This document shows positions 47,673 through 56,753 of a stretch of 64,000 nt of DNA, piece by piece. Origin of the DNA: Thiomonas sp. FB-Cd (GTDB lineage Bacteria; Pseudomonadota; Gammaproteobacteria; Burkholderiales; Burkholderiaceae_C); contig NZ_JPOE01000002.1 of the NCBI RefSeq assembly GCF_000733775.1, positions 2,356,001-2,420,000 on the forward strand, written 5' to 3'. The notes below the pieces were generated by a model. That model searched no databases, was not told the origin of the DNA, and saw only the letters and a list, made by a program, of their open reading frames with translations. The translations under genes were made by a program, and so were the position numbers. Positions within the stretch are counted from its first letter, which is position 1; every line of letters begins with the position of its first letter.

Positions 47673-47885
47673 TCAATTTTGTGCGCTGGATGTTTTGGGC
47701 GACATTTTCGGAGTGGCTGTGAAAAATGCAAATGCCGCGATGAATAATGAAAAACCAAGTGCCAGGAATGGAAGATTGTGGGTCATTCCGTGCATCCATC
47801 CCCCAGACCAACTCAGAGTCGCACCTAAAAAGATGGCAAACCCGACGAGAAGACTGATCATTCCATAAAGATGATGTTTTTTCAA
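47673..47885 (-). CDS. Small two-helix membrane protein
   Basis: 70 residues with a TTG start at 47885, supported by AAGGAG seven bases upstream. Two membrane helices are evident: GMISLLVGFAIFLGATLSW and LPFLALGFSLFIAAFAFF. No family recognised. It precedes the cytochrome gene by 28 bases, so it probably belongs to that operon. Confidence 0.6.
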   Translation of the reverse strand: MKKHHLYGMISLLVGFAIFLGATLSWSGGWMHGMTHNLPFLALGFSLFIAAFAFFTATPKMSPKTSSAQN

Positions 47886-48545
47886 AATAAATCTCCTTGA
47901 ACAAGTTTCAAAAAGGTTTTCCCTGCCCCTGGGATAAACCGGCGAATTGAGCCCGTGGTGGTCCCGCCTTCGCCCTGGCCTTTGCCGAAGATTCCATGGA
48001 CTCGACGCAAGGAAGCGCTCTGGGCCACGCAACCTGGCGCGCCTGTGGCAACCCACCCCATACGTCGTTGAGGATTCATGGCTTGCCCTCATGCATCCTC
48101 GTGCAAGACTTTATTGGGCCACACCGACTCCAGCTATTAGGGAAAGTCTGCATAAGCCGTGGCTGATATTGGGGCAACATACACGGTTGATCTTGCTGCG
48201 TCACAAACGCATGGGAAAGGGGGCGGCCTCAAATCTGAAGTGCAACACCCCAAGCCTGGGTGGCTTCAAGAGCGCAAAAACCACGTCGTACCCGTGCGCC
48301 TGCGACGGACTCGTTTACTCAGACAAGTATCGGAACGATGCATCATGGAGTTTGCCCGGACAAACGATGGGATTTTCCAGCCGGGCTGATCGTGCCGAAC
48401 ACATATTCTTGACTTGAATCAAGATCGCTGCATTTGAAAATACTTAGCGTGGAAAATGGAAACGCGTCGGTCGTTTGCCATAGTTGGTCAGATCCCTCCG
48501 AACAATCGATCCCGCTTCCCCGTCAATCATGTCGAGACATCACCC
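47886..48545. other. Divergent intergenic region without a clear gene
   Basis: Separates the minus-strand cytochrome/chemoreceptor operon from the plus-strand CoxG-like gene. Several open frames exist but none has a ribosome site or recognisable family. Near 48409 it contains an FNR-type box. Confidence 0.5.
48409..48422 (+). promoter_or_regulatory. Candidate FNR-type binding site
   Basis: TTGAC-TTGA-ATCAA differs from the FNR consensus TTGAT-N4-ATCAA at one position. It lies 123 bases before the CoxG-like start and may be used by the Crp/Fnr regulator at 42084-42977. Confidence 0.45.
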
Positions 48546-49109
48546 ATGGACGTCCAAGGCAAACGCCACATTCCCCTGACTCCTGCGCAAACCTGGGAGG
48601 CGCTCAACGCGACCCGGATGCTGAAGGCGTGCATTCCAGGTTGCGAGTGGGTGACGCAGACTGGCGAGGGGCAGTTCGAAGTCGTGCAGGTGCTCGATAT
48701 CGCCGGCTACAAGACGCGTTTCTCCAGTACGCTGACGCTCGAGGACGTGAACCCGCCGCACAGCTATGTGCTGCGCTTCGAAGGCAATGGCGGCAATGCC
48801 GGTTTCGGCATCGGCCGCGCGCTCATCGCGCTGCAGCCCAGCGACGGCGGGACGCGGATGAACTATCAGGCCAGCGCCGAGGTGGGCGGCGCCATCGCGC
48901 AGATGGGACAGAGTGCGGTGGATCAGGCCGTCAAGGGCTTGATCGAGGAGTTCTTCAACCGCTTCGAGCGCAATGTGCGCGGCGAGGCGGCCGGCCAGAC
49001 CCCGGGCAGCATGGTCGAGCGCCTGTGGTTCATGATGCCGCCCTGGGCCTGGGCCATTTCCACGCTGGTGGCCGTGTTCATCCTCTACTGGGGCGTCATG
49101 CAGTCGTGA
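48546..49109 (+). CDS. CoxG-like SRPBCC-fold protein with C-terminal membrane anchor
   Basis: 187 residues. The first 150 form an SRPBCC/CoxG domain (IPLTPAQTWEALNATRML, then IPGCEWV and SAEVGGAIAQMG), and the C-terminus is a membrane helix (WAWAISTLVAVFILYWGV). CoxG proteins anchor CO-dehydrogenase-type molybdenum enzymes to the membrane. Here it may do something similar for a molybdoenzyme, but no CO dehydrogenase is present. Its stop overlaps the next GTG start. Confidence 0.82.
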   Translation: MDVQGKRHIPLTPAQTWEALNATRMLKACIPGCEWVTQTGEGQFEVVQVLDIAGYKTRFSSTLTLEDVNPPHSYVLRFEGNGGNAGFGIGRALIALQPSDGGTRMNYQASAEVGGAIAQMGQSAVDQAVKGLIEEFFNRFERNVRGEAAGQTPGSMVERLWFMMPPWAWAISTLVAVFILYWGVMQS

Positions 49110-49501
49110 ACGCGCAGGCGATATCCGCCGCAGACCGCGAGCCAACCTCTGGACCCTTGATCGTGGCCTGCCTGTGTGCGCAGTGGTGCGTCGCGTGCAA
49201 CCTGTGGCAGGCCAATTTCCGGGCATTGGCGCAGCGCATCCCACGAGCCAGGATGCTGTGGGTGGATGTGGAGGATGCGCATGCCGTGCTGGGCGACTAC
49301 GAGGTGGAGAACTTTCCCACCCTCATCGTGCAGCGGGGCCCTTGGCTGCTGCATGGAGGCCCGCTGCCACCGCAGATTGGAGTGTGGATGCGTCTGGTCG
49401 AGGAATTCGTCCGCCTGTCCGCGGATGAGGCAGCGGCAGTGGCGGCCAAGCTGGCACAAACGCAACCCGAGCTGCCCGATCTTCGAGCTTTCGCGGAATA
49501 G
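49106..49501 (+). CDS. Thioredoxin-like protein
   Basis: 131 residues with a GTG start overlapping the CoxG-like stop (GTGA). The redox motif is WCVAC in CLCAQWCVACNLWQ, and the cis-proline is in ENFPTLIV. There is no signal peptide, so it is likely cytoplasmic. It may reduce the thioredoxin-type arsenate reductases encoded downstream on the other strand. That link is inference. Confidence 0.82.
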   Translation: MNAQAISAADREPTSGPLIVACLCAQWCVACNLWQANFRALAQRIPRARMLWVDVEDAHAVLGDYEVENFPTLIVQRGPWLLHGGPLPPQIGVWMRLVEEFVRLSADEAAAVAAKLAQTQPELPDLRAFAE

Positions 49502-49621
49502 GTTTCGCGCGTGGCAATGTCACTGTTCTCGGCATCGCCGATCGATGATGAGAACGGGTCTGGCTGTGCAACGCATGTTGCCATGGACCCGCTTCGTATC
49601 CTGGCACGTGCGATGAACGCT

Positions 49622-50908
49622 TCAAGCCAGACTCAGACGCAGTGCGAGCGCGGTCAGCGTGATCAGCAGGACGGGCACGGTCAGCAGGACACCCACCTTG
49701 AAGTAGTACCCCCAACCGATGGTCATGCCCTTGCGCGCGAGCACGTGCAGCCAGAGCAAGGTGGCCAGACTGCCGATGGGCGTGAACTTCGGCCCCAGAT
49801 CACAGCCGATGACATTGGCATAGATCATGGCCTCGCGCACCGTGCCAGTGGCGTTCGTCGTCGCAACGGAGAGCGCACCCACAAGGACCGTTGGCATGTT
49901 GTTCATCACCGAGGAGAGGAATGCCGTCAGCACGCCCGTGCCAAACGCCGCGCCCCAGACACCATAGTTGGCGAAAACATTCAGCAGGTCCGCCAGATAC
50001 CCAGTGATTCCGGCGTTGCGCAGGCCATACACCACCAGATACATCCCCAGCGAGAAAATGACGATCTGCCAGGGTGCTTCGCGCAACACCTTCCGGGTGC
50101 TGATGACATGGCCGCGCGCAGCCACGCCGAGGAGCAGCAGCGCACCGAAGACCGCGACGGCGCTGACCGGCACACCTAGCGGTTCAAGACCAAAGTACCC
50201 GAGCAGCAGGAGCGCCAGCACCACCCACCCGATGCGGAACGTGGCCGGATCGTGAATGGCCTCCTGCGGCTGTTTGAGCTGCGCCATGTCGTATTGGGCG
50301 GGGATGCTGGGCCGGAAATAGAGCAGCAGCACGACCAAGCTGGCGGCGATCGCGGCGATATCCACCGGGACCATGATCGCGGCGTATGCGTTGAAGCCGA
50401 TGTTGAAGAAATTGGCCGAGACGATATTGACCAGGTTGGACACCATCAACGGCAGGCTGGATGTATCGGCGATGAAGCCGGCGGCCATGACGAAAGCCAG
50501 TGTTGCCGCCGGACTGAACCCGAGCGCCAGCAGCATCGCCATCACGATCGGCGTCAGAATCAGCGCTGCGCCGTCATTGGCGAACAAGGCCGCCACGGCT
50601 GCGCCCAGCAGGACCAGGAAGGCGAAGAGTCCGCGCCCGTTGCCGCGCCCCCAACGTGCCACACGCAGCGCCGCCCACTCGAAAAAGCCGGCTTCATCGA
50701 GCAACAGGCTGATGATGATGGTGGCGACGAAAGTAATGGTGGCGTTCCAAACGATGTGCCAAACCGCCGGAATATCGGCGAGATGAATCACGCCGGTCAG
50801 AAGGGCGGCAATGGCGCCGAAAGTCGCGCTCCAGCCGATGCCCAGCCCGCGCGGTTGCCAGATCACCAAGACGAGCGTGGCGATGAAGATCAGCAGTGCG
50901 ATCAGCAT
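49622..50908 (-). CDS. arsB: Arsenite efflux pump
   Basis: 428 residues, about 12 membrane helices, very close to the 429 of E. coli ArsB. Conserved stretches: [37 protein letters not shown] and [20 protein letters not shown]. It exports arsenite alone or with ArsA. The ATG at 50908 lies 4 bases after the CBS gene stop; the longer frame adds an unlikely N-terminus. Last gene of the ars operon. Confidence 0.95.
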   Translation of the reverse strand: MLIALLIFIATLVLVIWQPRGLGIGWSATFGAIAALLTGVIHLADIPAVWHIVWNATITFVATIIISLLLDEAGFFEWAALRVARWGRGNGRGLFAFLVLLGAAVAALFANDGAALILTPIVMAMLLALGFSPAATLAFVMAAGFIADTSSLPLMVSNLVNIVSANFFNIGFNAYAAIMVPVDIAAIAASLVVLLLYFRPSIPAQYDMAQLKQPQEAIHDPATFRIGWVVLALLLLGYFGLEPLGVPVSAVAVFGALLLLGVAARGHVISTRKVLREAPWQIVIFSLGMYLVVYGLRNAGITGYLADLLNVFANYGVWGAAFGTGVLTAFLSSVMNNMPTVLVGALSVATTNATGTVREAMIYANVIGCDLGPKFTPIGSLATLLWLHVLARKGMTIGWGYYFKVGVLLTVPVLLITLTALALRLSLA

Positions 50909-50912
50909 CGGC

Positions 50913-51395
50913 TCAGTTCTTGCGCATGGGGTTGAAGGCATCCGGGCCGCTGTTGGCCAGGCGCTTGACCAGATCGAAGCGCGAGATCATGCCGACCAGC
51001 CGTTCGTGCTCGATCACCGGCAGGGACTTGATGCTGTGATCCACCAGCAGACGCGCGGCCACGGTGACATGGTCTTCGGGTGCCACGGTGAGGACTTCCC
51101 GCGTCATGACCTGCGCGGCCGTGCGGCCCTCGGCCTTGTCCGGCTCCGGCGTACGCCGGCGAAACACGGAGCGGTAGAAGTTCTCCTTCCAGACCGATTC
51201 GCGCGGCTCCAACCGCTCGTCGGCCGCACGATGCACCAGGTCGCCCTCGGTCACGAGGCCGAGCAGGTGTCCCTCGGCATCGGTCACCGGAACGCCGTTG
51301 ATGCGGTGCTCGATCAAGATGCGGGCGATCTCCGCCACGGGCGTCTCCGGTGCGATCCGGATCGGGTTCGGGGTCATCAGGTCACGGACTTTCAT
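50913..51395 (-). CDS. CBS-domain pair protein of the ars operon
   Basis: 160 residues with two CBS domains ([17 protein letters not shown] and [18 protein letters not shown]), separated by a charged linker. CBS pairs bind adenine nucleotides. Such a protein often accompanies arsA/arsB in extended ars operons and may couple efflux to energy state. A GAAAGGA site precedes the ATG at 51395, which lies inside the end of the upstream oxidoreductase gene (14-base overlap). Confidence 0.9.
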   Translation of the reverse strand: MKVRDLMTPNPIRIAPETPVAEIARILIEHRINGVPVTDAEGHLLGLVTEGDLVHRAADERLEPRESVWKENFYRSVFRRRTPEPDKAEGRTAAQVMTREVLTVAPEDHVTVAARLLVDHSIKSLPVIEHERLVGMISRFDLVKRLANSGPDAFNPMRKN

Positions 51396-52806
51396 GCTGT
51401 GTTCCTTTCTCAAGATTTGTGGGTCGATCGGCGGTGAACGACTTGTCAGCACCGGTTTTCACCGCGCTCATCCAGGCCTGCGCCCCCATCTGCACCGGGT
51501 CCCAGGGGCTGCTGAACGGAGGTGTGTAGCTGAGATCGAGATCGTTCAAGTCTTCGACGCCCATGCCGTGGAACAGGGCTGCTGCGAACACGTCGATGCG
51601 TTTCGACACCTCCGAACGCCAGTGGCCGAGGATCTGCGCGCCGAGGAGACGACCAGTGCGGCGATCGCCGGTCACCCGGATGCGGAGCTTATGCGCGCCT
51701 GGGTAATAGGCCTTGTGATCCCAGGTTTCGATCTCGAGGGTGACGGGATCGAAGCCGGCCGTGCGCGCCTCAGCTTCGCACAAGCCCGTCCGTGCGATCG
51801 CCAACTCGAACACCTTCACGGTCTGGCTGCCGACCGAGCCCGCGAAAGAGCGCTCTCCGCCCACCGCGTTCTCGCCGGCCACACGGCCCTGTTTGTGCGC
51901 GGTCGTCCCAAGCGGCAGGTACACCGGTCGCTGGAGGATCCGATGCCAGGTCTCGACGCAGTCGCCGGCGGCCCCGATGCCGGGGATCGTGGTTTCCATG
52001 CGCTGCGTGACGCGGATGGCGCCCGAGGGCCCCAGTGCAATCCCAGCCGTGGCGGCAAGGGTGGTGTCAGGGCGCACGCCGGTGGCGACCAGCACCAGAT
52101 CGGCAGTGGCGGCAAACCCGCCCGAACCCGACACCGTAAGACCGCGCCGGTTGCCGGCGGCTTCGATGCGCTCGACGGTGCAACCGGCTACGACCCGCAC
52201 GCCATGGCGTGACAACTCCTCCCCGATCAGTCTGCCGAACGACGGATCGACGCTTGGGAACACGGGATCGGTATGGCTCACGAGTGTGACATCGATCCCC
52301 CGATGCCGCAGCGCGTCGGCCATCTCCACGCCGATATAGCCCGCGCCGACGATGAGGGCCGAACGCGCTTCGCCCGTCGTGAGATGGTGATGGACCGCGA
52401 AGCTGTCCGCCATGGTGTGCAGGCCATAAACGCCGGGGAGATCGAGGCCGGGTAACCCTTGGGGACGGACTGGGACGGCACCGGTGGCGATGATCAGGTG
52501 GTCATAGCGCATCGTCTCCGCACGGCCGTTCGCCCCGCGCACGACATCGACCCTCTTTCCCGCGGGATGAATCGACACGACCCGACGGTTCGTCAGGATG
52601 TCGATGCCGTCGAACGCGGTGCGATGGGCGAGTTGCCGGTGATCCGGCGTCTCGCCGCTGAGGTAGAAGGGCAGGCCGCAGATGCTGTAGTTCGGGTACG
52701 CGTCGGCCAACAGGACGGATATCTCGGCTCGGGGATCGATCTCGTGAGCCCGCAATGCCGCGCTGATGCCCGCATCGCTGCCGCCGATGATGAGCAGGCG
52801 CGTCAT
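51382..52806 (-). CDS. Pyridine nucleotide-disulfide oxidoreductase (CoA-disulfide reductase/NADH oxidase-like)
   Basis: 474 residues. The FAD motif is LLIIGGSDAGISAALRA, the redox cysteine lies in NYSICGLPFYLSGE, the NAD(P)H motif is ALIVGAGYIGVEMADAL, and the second FAD motif is PGIGAAGDCVE. These define the CoADR/Nox family. Extended ars operons in acidophiles and Thiomonas carry a similar gene. It may keep thiols reduced for arsenate reductase or detoxify arsenic-derived oxidants. Starts behind AAAAGGAAC. Confidence 0.9.
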   Translation of the reverse strand: MTRLLIIGGSDAGISAALRAHEIDPRAEISVLLADAYPNYSICGLPFYLSGETPDHRQLAHRTAFDGIDILTNRRVVSIHPAGKRVDVVRGANGRAETMRYDHLIIATGAVPVRPQGLPGLDLPGVYGLHTMADSFAVHHHLTTGEARSALIVGAGYIGVEMADALRHRGIDVTLVSHTDPVFPSVDPSFGRLIGEELSRHGVRVVAGCTVERIEAAGNRRGLTVSGSGGFAATADLVLVATGVRPDTTLAATAGIALGPSGAIRVTQRMETTIPGIGAAGDCVETWHRILQRPVYLPLGTTAHKQGRVAGENAVGGERSFAGSVGSQTVKVFELAIARTGLCEAEARTAGFDPVTLEIETWDHKAYYPGAHKLRIRVTGDRRTGRLLGAQILGHWRSEVSKRIDVFAAALFHGMGVEDLNDLDLSYTPPFSSPWDPVQMGAQAWMSAVKTGADKSFTADRPTNLEKGTQHESP

Positions 52807-52894
52807 ACTTGTTCCTTTTCCAGGTTTGGCGCCGGAGAGAATCGCCTCGTGCTCCGCCGCTGGCGATCCGGAGCGATGCATACGCGATGAGGGG

Positions 52895-53407
52895 TCACGC
52901 CCTGTTTTCTGTACGTTGTTGGCCCAGATCACGCAACTGGGTTTGCAGCGACATGCGGTCGATCTTGTCGATAGGCAGGGCGAGGAGCGGACGGATGCGA
53001 GAGGCGATTTGGAAGTGCACGTTGGCGAAGGCCTTGAGTTGACGCTCACGATCCCCGACAACCGCGGCTGGATCAGCGAAACCCCAGTGGGCGGTGATGG
53101 GTTGACCCGGCCATGCGGGACAGGCTTCGCCAGCCGCCTGATTGCAGACTGTAAAAATGAAATCCATCGACGGCGCATCCGGCGCCGCAAACTCCGTCCA
53201 GCTCTTGCTGCGCAAGCCGTGAAGGTCATAGTGCTGACCGGCGAGCACTTCGAGCGTGAGCGGATGCACTTCGCCGCGAGGATGACTACCCGCGCTGTAC
53301 GCCTTGAACCGATCTCGACCGAGATGGTTCAAGATGACTTCCGCCATGATGCTGCGCGCGGAATTGCCGGTGCAGATGAACAGCGCGTTGTAGATTTTTG
53401 CGGCCAT
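52895..53407 (-). CDS. arsC: Arsenate reductase, low-molecular-weight phosphatase (thioredoxin-linked) type
   Basis: 170 residues with the phosphatase loop CTGNSARS at residues 12-19 and later cysteines in TVCNQAAGEACPAW. Reduces arsenate to arsenite for export. It starts one base after the arsA stop. The C-terminal 30 residues extend past the core. A second copy of the same family lies at 55587-56066, with CTGNSCRS. Confidence 0.92.
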   Translation of the reverse strand: MAAKIYNALFICTGNSARSIMAEVILNHLGRDRFKAYSAGSHPRGEVHPLTLEVLAGQHYDLHGLRSKSWTEFAAPDAPSMDFIFTVCNQAAGEACPAWPGQPITAHWGFADPAAVVGDRERQLKAFANVHFQIASRIRPLLALPIDKIDRMSLQTQLRDLGQQRTENRA

Positions 53408-53408
53408 G

Positions 53409-55193
53409 TCAAGCTCTTTCGGTGATGAGGCTGGGGCGGGCAGTCAGTTCCAGCAGGCGATCGACGCCGACGGGCTCTTCTTTCAGCAGCGGCACGACCG
53501 CGTAGCGCCGGGCATGGCGGGTCGCGACGGCGTCGATTTCCCGCAGTTCGTGGCTGGCACGCTGACGCAGCAAGGGCGAGTTCGGCGCGGCCGCCGCGAT
53601 GCTGTTGTTGATGATCCAGGCCCAGGGCTCGATCCCGGCGCGGCGCAGGTCGGCCTGCAGGTTTGCCGCCTCCAGCACCGGGGTGGTTTCGGCCAACGCC
53701 ACGATCAGCACCTTGGTCTGCCTGGGGTCCTGCAACTGCATCATCGGGGTGGTGTAGTGCAGCCCGGTGCCGGCCATCTGGCGGGCGATTTCTCGGTGAT
53801 AGGCGCCTGTCGCGTCGAGCAGCAGCAAGGTGTGGCCGGTCGGTGCCGTGTCCATCACCACGAACTTCCTGCCTGCCTCGCGGATGATGTGCGAGAAGGC
53901 CTGGAACACCGCGATTTCCTCGGTGCAGGGCGAGCGCAGGTCCTCGTCCAGCAGCGCCCGGCCTTCCGCATCGAGCCGCGCGCCCTTGGTGGCCAATATG
54001 TGCTGCCGGTAGCGCTCGGTTTCGATGTGCGGGTCGATCCGGCTGACCGTGAGGTTGTCCAGCGCGCCGCTCAGCGTCTCAGACAAATGCGCTGCCGGGT
54101 CGGACGTGGTGAGATGAACCGGCAGGCCGCGATGGGACAGTTCGGCCGCGATGGCGGCGGCCAGGGTGGTCTTGCCTACGCCGCCCTTGCCCATCAGCAT
54201 CACCAGGCCGCGGCCGTCTTCGGCGATGCCATCGACCAAGGCGGACAGACTGGGGGCATCAAGTACGAGTACGGCCGGAGCCGCATGGGTGCTGGGCGCT
54301 TGCGAGGCCGTCGTGACCAGCAACTGGCGCAAGGCATCCAGGCCGACCAGGTTGAAGGGCTTGAGTGCGACCCGATCGCGGGGCAGAGTTTTGAGCACCT
54401 CAGGGATTGCGTCCAATGCGGTCCGTTCGTGCGCGCAGATGGCTGCGGCCAGAGGGTCGTGCGCGGCTTCTTCCGGCGGCAGGACGCCGTTGATCACCAG
54501 ATACTGCTGCGACAGGCCAATGCCGGCGAGTTCCTCATGGGTGCGTGCAACCTCCCGCAAGGCGGCTGGCTGGGCGCGGGCCACCAGAATCAAGCGGGTA
54601 CGCTGGGCATCGGCCAAAGCCTCCACGGCCGCCTTGTATTGGGCGCGCTGCTTGCCCAGTCCGGCCAATGGGCCGAGGCAGGAGGCATCGCCCTTGTCCG
54701 CTTCAAGGAAATCACTCCATGCGCCGGGCAATTGCAACAGCCGGATGGTATGGCCGGTCGGGGCCGTATCAAAAATGATGTGGTCGTAGTCAGCGGTCAG
54801 AGCCGAGTCGGTGAGCAACGCGGTGAATTCGTCGAAGGCGGCGATTTCGGTGGTGCAGGCGCCGGAGAGCTGTTCCTCGATGCCGTTGACGATGTCGTCC
54901 GGCAGCGTCCCGCGCACCGGGCCGACGATGCGCTCCCGGTACTGCTGCGCCGCTTGCTGCGGGTCGATTTCGAGAGCCGACAGGCCGGGCACACCATGGA
55001 TGCGCGTGATCGTGTTGCCGATGGCCTGGCCGAACACCTGGCCAATGTTGGACGCTGGATCGGTACTGACCAGCAGCACCTGTTTGCCTTGCCCGGCAAG
55101 TTGCATGGCGGTGGCGCAGGACAGCGATGTCTTGCCCACGCCGCCTTTGCCGGTGAAAAAGAAAAAGCGCGGCGGCTGTTCGAGAAATTTCAT
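53409..55193 (-). CDS. arsA: Arsenite-stimulated ATPase of the efflux pump
   Basis: 594 residues made of two homologous ATPase halves. Walker A motifs are FFTGKGGVGKTS and LMGKGGVGKTTLAAA, and the DTAPTGHT signature occurs in each half. A cysteine in each half (SGACTTEIAAF; SPCTEEIAVF) fits the metalloid site. It energises ArsB. The ATG at 55193 gives MKFLEQPPRFFFF; longer frames run into arsD. Confidence 0.97.
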   Translation of the reverse strand: MKFLEQPPRFFFFTGKGGVGKTSLSCATAMQLAGQGKQVLLVSTDPASNIGQVFGQAIGNTITRIHGVPGLSALEIDPQQAAQQYRERIVGPVRGTLPDDIVNGIEEQLSGACTTEIAAFDEFTALLTDSALTADYDHIIFDTAPTGHTIRLLQLPGAWSDFLEADKGDASCLGPLAGLGKQRAQYKAAVEALADAQRTRLILVARAQPAALREVARTHEELAGIGLSQQYLVINGVLPPEEAAHDPLAAAICAHERTALDAIPEVLKTLPRDRVALKPFNLVGLDALRQLLVTTASQAPSTHAAPAVLVLDAPSLSALVDGIAEDGRGLVMLMGKGGVGKTTLAAAIAAELSHRGLPVHLTTSDPAAHLSETLSGALDNLTVSRIDPHIETERYRQHILATKGARLDAEGRALLDEDLRSPCTEEIAVFQAFSHIIREAGRKFVVMDTAPTGHTLLLLDATGAYHREIARQMAGTGLHYTTPMMQLQDPRQTKVLIVALAETTPVLEAANLQADLRRAGIEPWAWIINNSIAAAAPNSPLLRQRASHELREIDAVATRHARRYAVVPLLKEEPVGVDRLLELTARPSLITERA

Positions 55194-55210
55194 GACGGTA
55201 TTTCCCGCGT

Positions 55211-55555
55211 TCAGCAGCAGTCTTGCGCGGCTTTCGACTCTGCTGCCGGTTGTGAAATGCCTGCCCAGCGAGCCAGCTCCATACGGTTGGGGTAGCGGCC
55301 CGCCAATGCCACTGCACCGTCCACCAGAACCAGGGGCAGGGCTTCCTGGCCGGAGCGTTCCAGGAACGCTTTGACCGTCGGGTTTTCGGCGAATGCCAGC
55401 GGTTGCCGGGCCAGATTGAAACGCTCGATCTGCGCACCGTTTTGCTTGGCCCAATCGGCGTCCGCCGAAAAGCTGACCAGACTTTGATCGACCTCCACGC
55501 CGCACACGCCAGTGCTGCAGCACAGGGCCGGGTCATAGACTTGAATGGCTTTCAT
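55211..55555 (-). CDS. arsD: Arsenite metallochaperone
   Basis: 114 residues. The N-terminal CCSTGVC carries the vicinal cysteines and third cysteine that pass arsenite to ArsA. Another CC pair closes the C-terminus, as in canonical ArsD. The middle FAENPTVKAFLERSG is typical. It lies 17 bases upstream of arsA. Confidence 0.95.
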   Translation of the reverse strand: MKAIQVYDPALCCSTGVCGVEVDQSLVSFSADADWAKQNGAQIERFNLARQPLAFAENPTVKAFLERSGQEALPLVLVDGAVALAGRYPNRMELARWAGISQPAAESKAAQDCC

Positions 55556-55586
55556 TATGAATCTCCATCAATGGTTGAAATTTGTG

Positions 55587-56066
55587 TCACAAAAAAGGCG
55601 TACCGATTCGATCTAGATGCGTCTTCAAGCATGCAGGATCGCTCTTCAACTCCGTCAGCGGCAGGGAGAGGAAGGCCTCGATGCGGGTGCGCAGGATGCG
55701 ATAGGCTGTCATGAAGGCAGCATTGATGGCCTCGTCGTCCCCAGTTGCATGCGCAGGGTCTTCGACACCCCAATGCGCGCGCAGGACCGGGCCAAGATAG
55801 GCCGGGCAGGCTTCGCCTGCGGCGCTGGAGCAGACGGTGATCACGATGTCCGGGGTTTTGGGCAAGTCGTCCCAGGACTTGCTGGAGAGTCCAACGGCCG
55901 GGATGCCTTCCCGCTCCAGCAAGGCCAGCGAGCGCGGATGCACCTGCCCGGTTGGATGGTTGCCCGCGCTCATCGCCATCCAGCCGGCGGGAGCCAGGTG
56001 GTTGAACGTGGCTTCGGCCAGAATCGAGCGGCAGGAGTTCCCTGTGCAGAGAAAGAGGATGTTCAT
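55587..56066 (-). CDS. arsC: Arsenate reductase, low-molecular-weight phosphatase type (second copy)
   Basis: 159 residues with phosphatase loop CTGNSCRS and the pair TVCSSAAGEACPAY. It has the extra cysteine in the loop that the copy at 52895-53407 lacks. It lies 3 bases after the arsR stop. Two different arsC genes in one operon may divide work between reductant systems or conditions; this is inference. Confidence 0.92.
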   Translation of the reverse strand: MNILFLCTGNSCRSILAEATFNHLAPAGWMAMSAGNHPTGQVHPRSLALLEREGIPAVGLSSKSWDDLPKTPDIVITVCSSAAGEACPAYLGPVLRAHWGVEDPAHATGDDEAINAAFMTAYRILRTRIEAFLSLPLTELKSDPACLKTHLDRIGTPFL

Positions 56067-56069
56067 GGC

Positions 56070-56441
56070 TCAGGTTTCGACTAGGGTTGGCGAAGCTGTC
56101 GGCAGTGCCGTGTCGCAGTAGGTTGAAGCGCTGCTCAAGCCCGGACATTGCCCCGGGCGCCCGGAGCAGCACTCCTCGGTGAGATAGGCGATCAGATCCA
56201 GCATCAATGGAATGTTCGCCCGATAGCGCAGGTAGCGCCCCTCCTGTTCCACAGTGAGAAGGCGGGCCTGGGTCAGGGCCTTCAAATGGAAGGAGAGGTT
56301 GGTCGGCGGCACGTCAAGGGTGATCGCGATCTCGCCAGCCACCAAGCCCTCAGGCCCCTTTTTGACAAGCAGCCGATACACGTCCAACCGCACACCTGAC
56401 GAGAGCGATTCGAAGATTGAAGTTGCGGATATTTTTTCCAT
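56070..56441 (-). CDS. arsR: Arsenic-responsive ArsR repressor
   Basis: 123 residues. Winged helix (GVRLDVYRLLVKKGPEGL, then VPPTNLSFHLKALTQARLL) without the ELCVCDL site. The metalloid ligands are likely the C-terminal ECC and the following cysteine in QCPG, as in the C-terminal-cysteine ArsR subtype. First gene of the ars operon, with an AT-rich region upstream (56442-56540) that should hold the promoter. It probably represses its own operon. Confidence 0.88.
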   Translation of the reverse strand: MEKISATSIFESLSSGVRLDVYRLLVKKGPEGLVAGEIAITLDVPPTNLSFHLKALTQARLLTVEQEGRYLRYRANIPLMLDLIAYLTEECCSGRPGQCPGLSSASTYCDTALPTASPTLVET

Positions 56442-56618
56442 TTTTCAAGTCTACAACAATGATTGAATTCATGCCTTGTGCTGTACGCATGCAGACATAT
56501 GAATGACATGCAGTTGCTTTAGCAAGAGTCAACAATCACGAAATTGTCACATCGTGAGCCTAGTGTGAAAGGCCCTGCTGCATTGCATAACAGGGGCCGA
56601 GACTTTCCTGTGCCGTCC

Positions 56619-56732
56619 TTCGACCCGACCGTTGCGATGGTGCCGAGCGTTTCTGGCCAATTCGTAGCGCGCGTGCCAAAATCCATCCACGCCAAGCTCT
56701 CTCGTGCCCAAGCCGAGGGCGTGCCTTATTGA
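56619..56732 (+). pseudogene. HicB-type antitoxin C-terminal fragment
   Basis: The piece SGQFVARVPKSIHAKLSRAQ followed by AEGVPY matches the DNA-binding end of HicB antitoxins, but it stops early at 56732 and no toxin or N-terminal domain is present. The break lies just before the IS630 copy, which probably truncated it. Confidence 0.6.
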
Positions 56733-56753
56733 GCCGGCATCAACGAACTTGAA

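Noticed and set aside
53406..55295. 629-residue plus-strand open frame
   Set aside because: Antisense shadow of arsA; low-complexity composition and no motifs.
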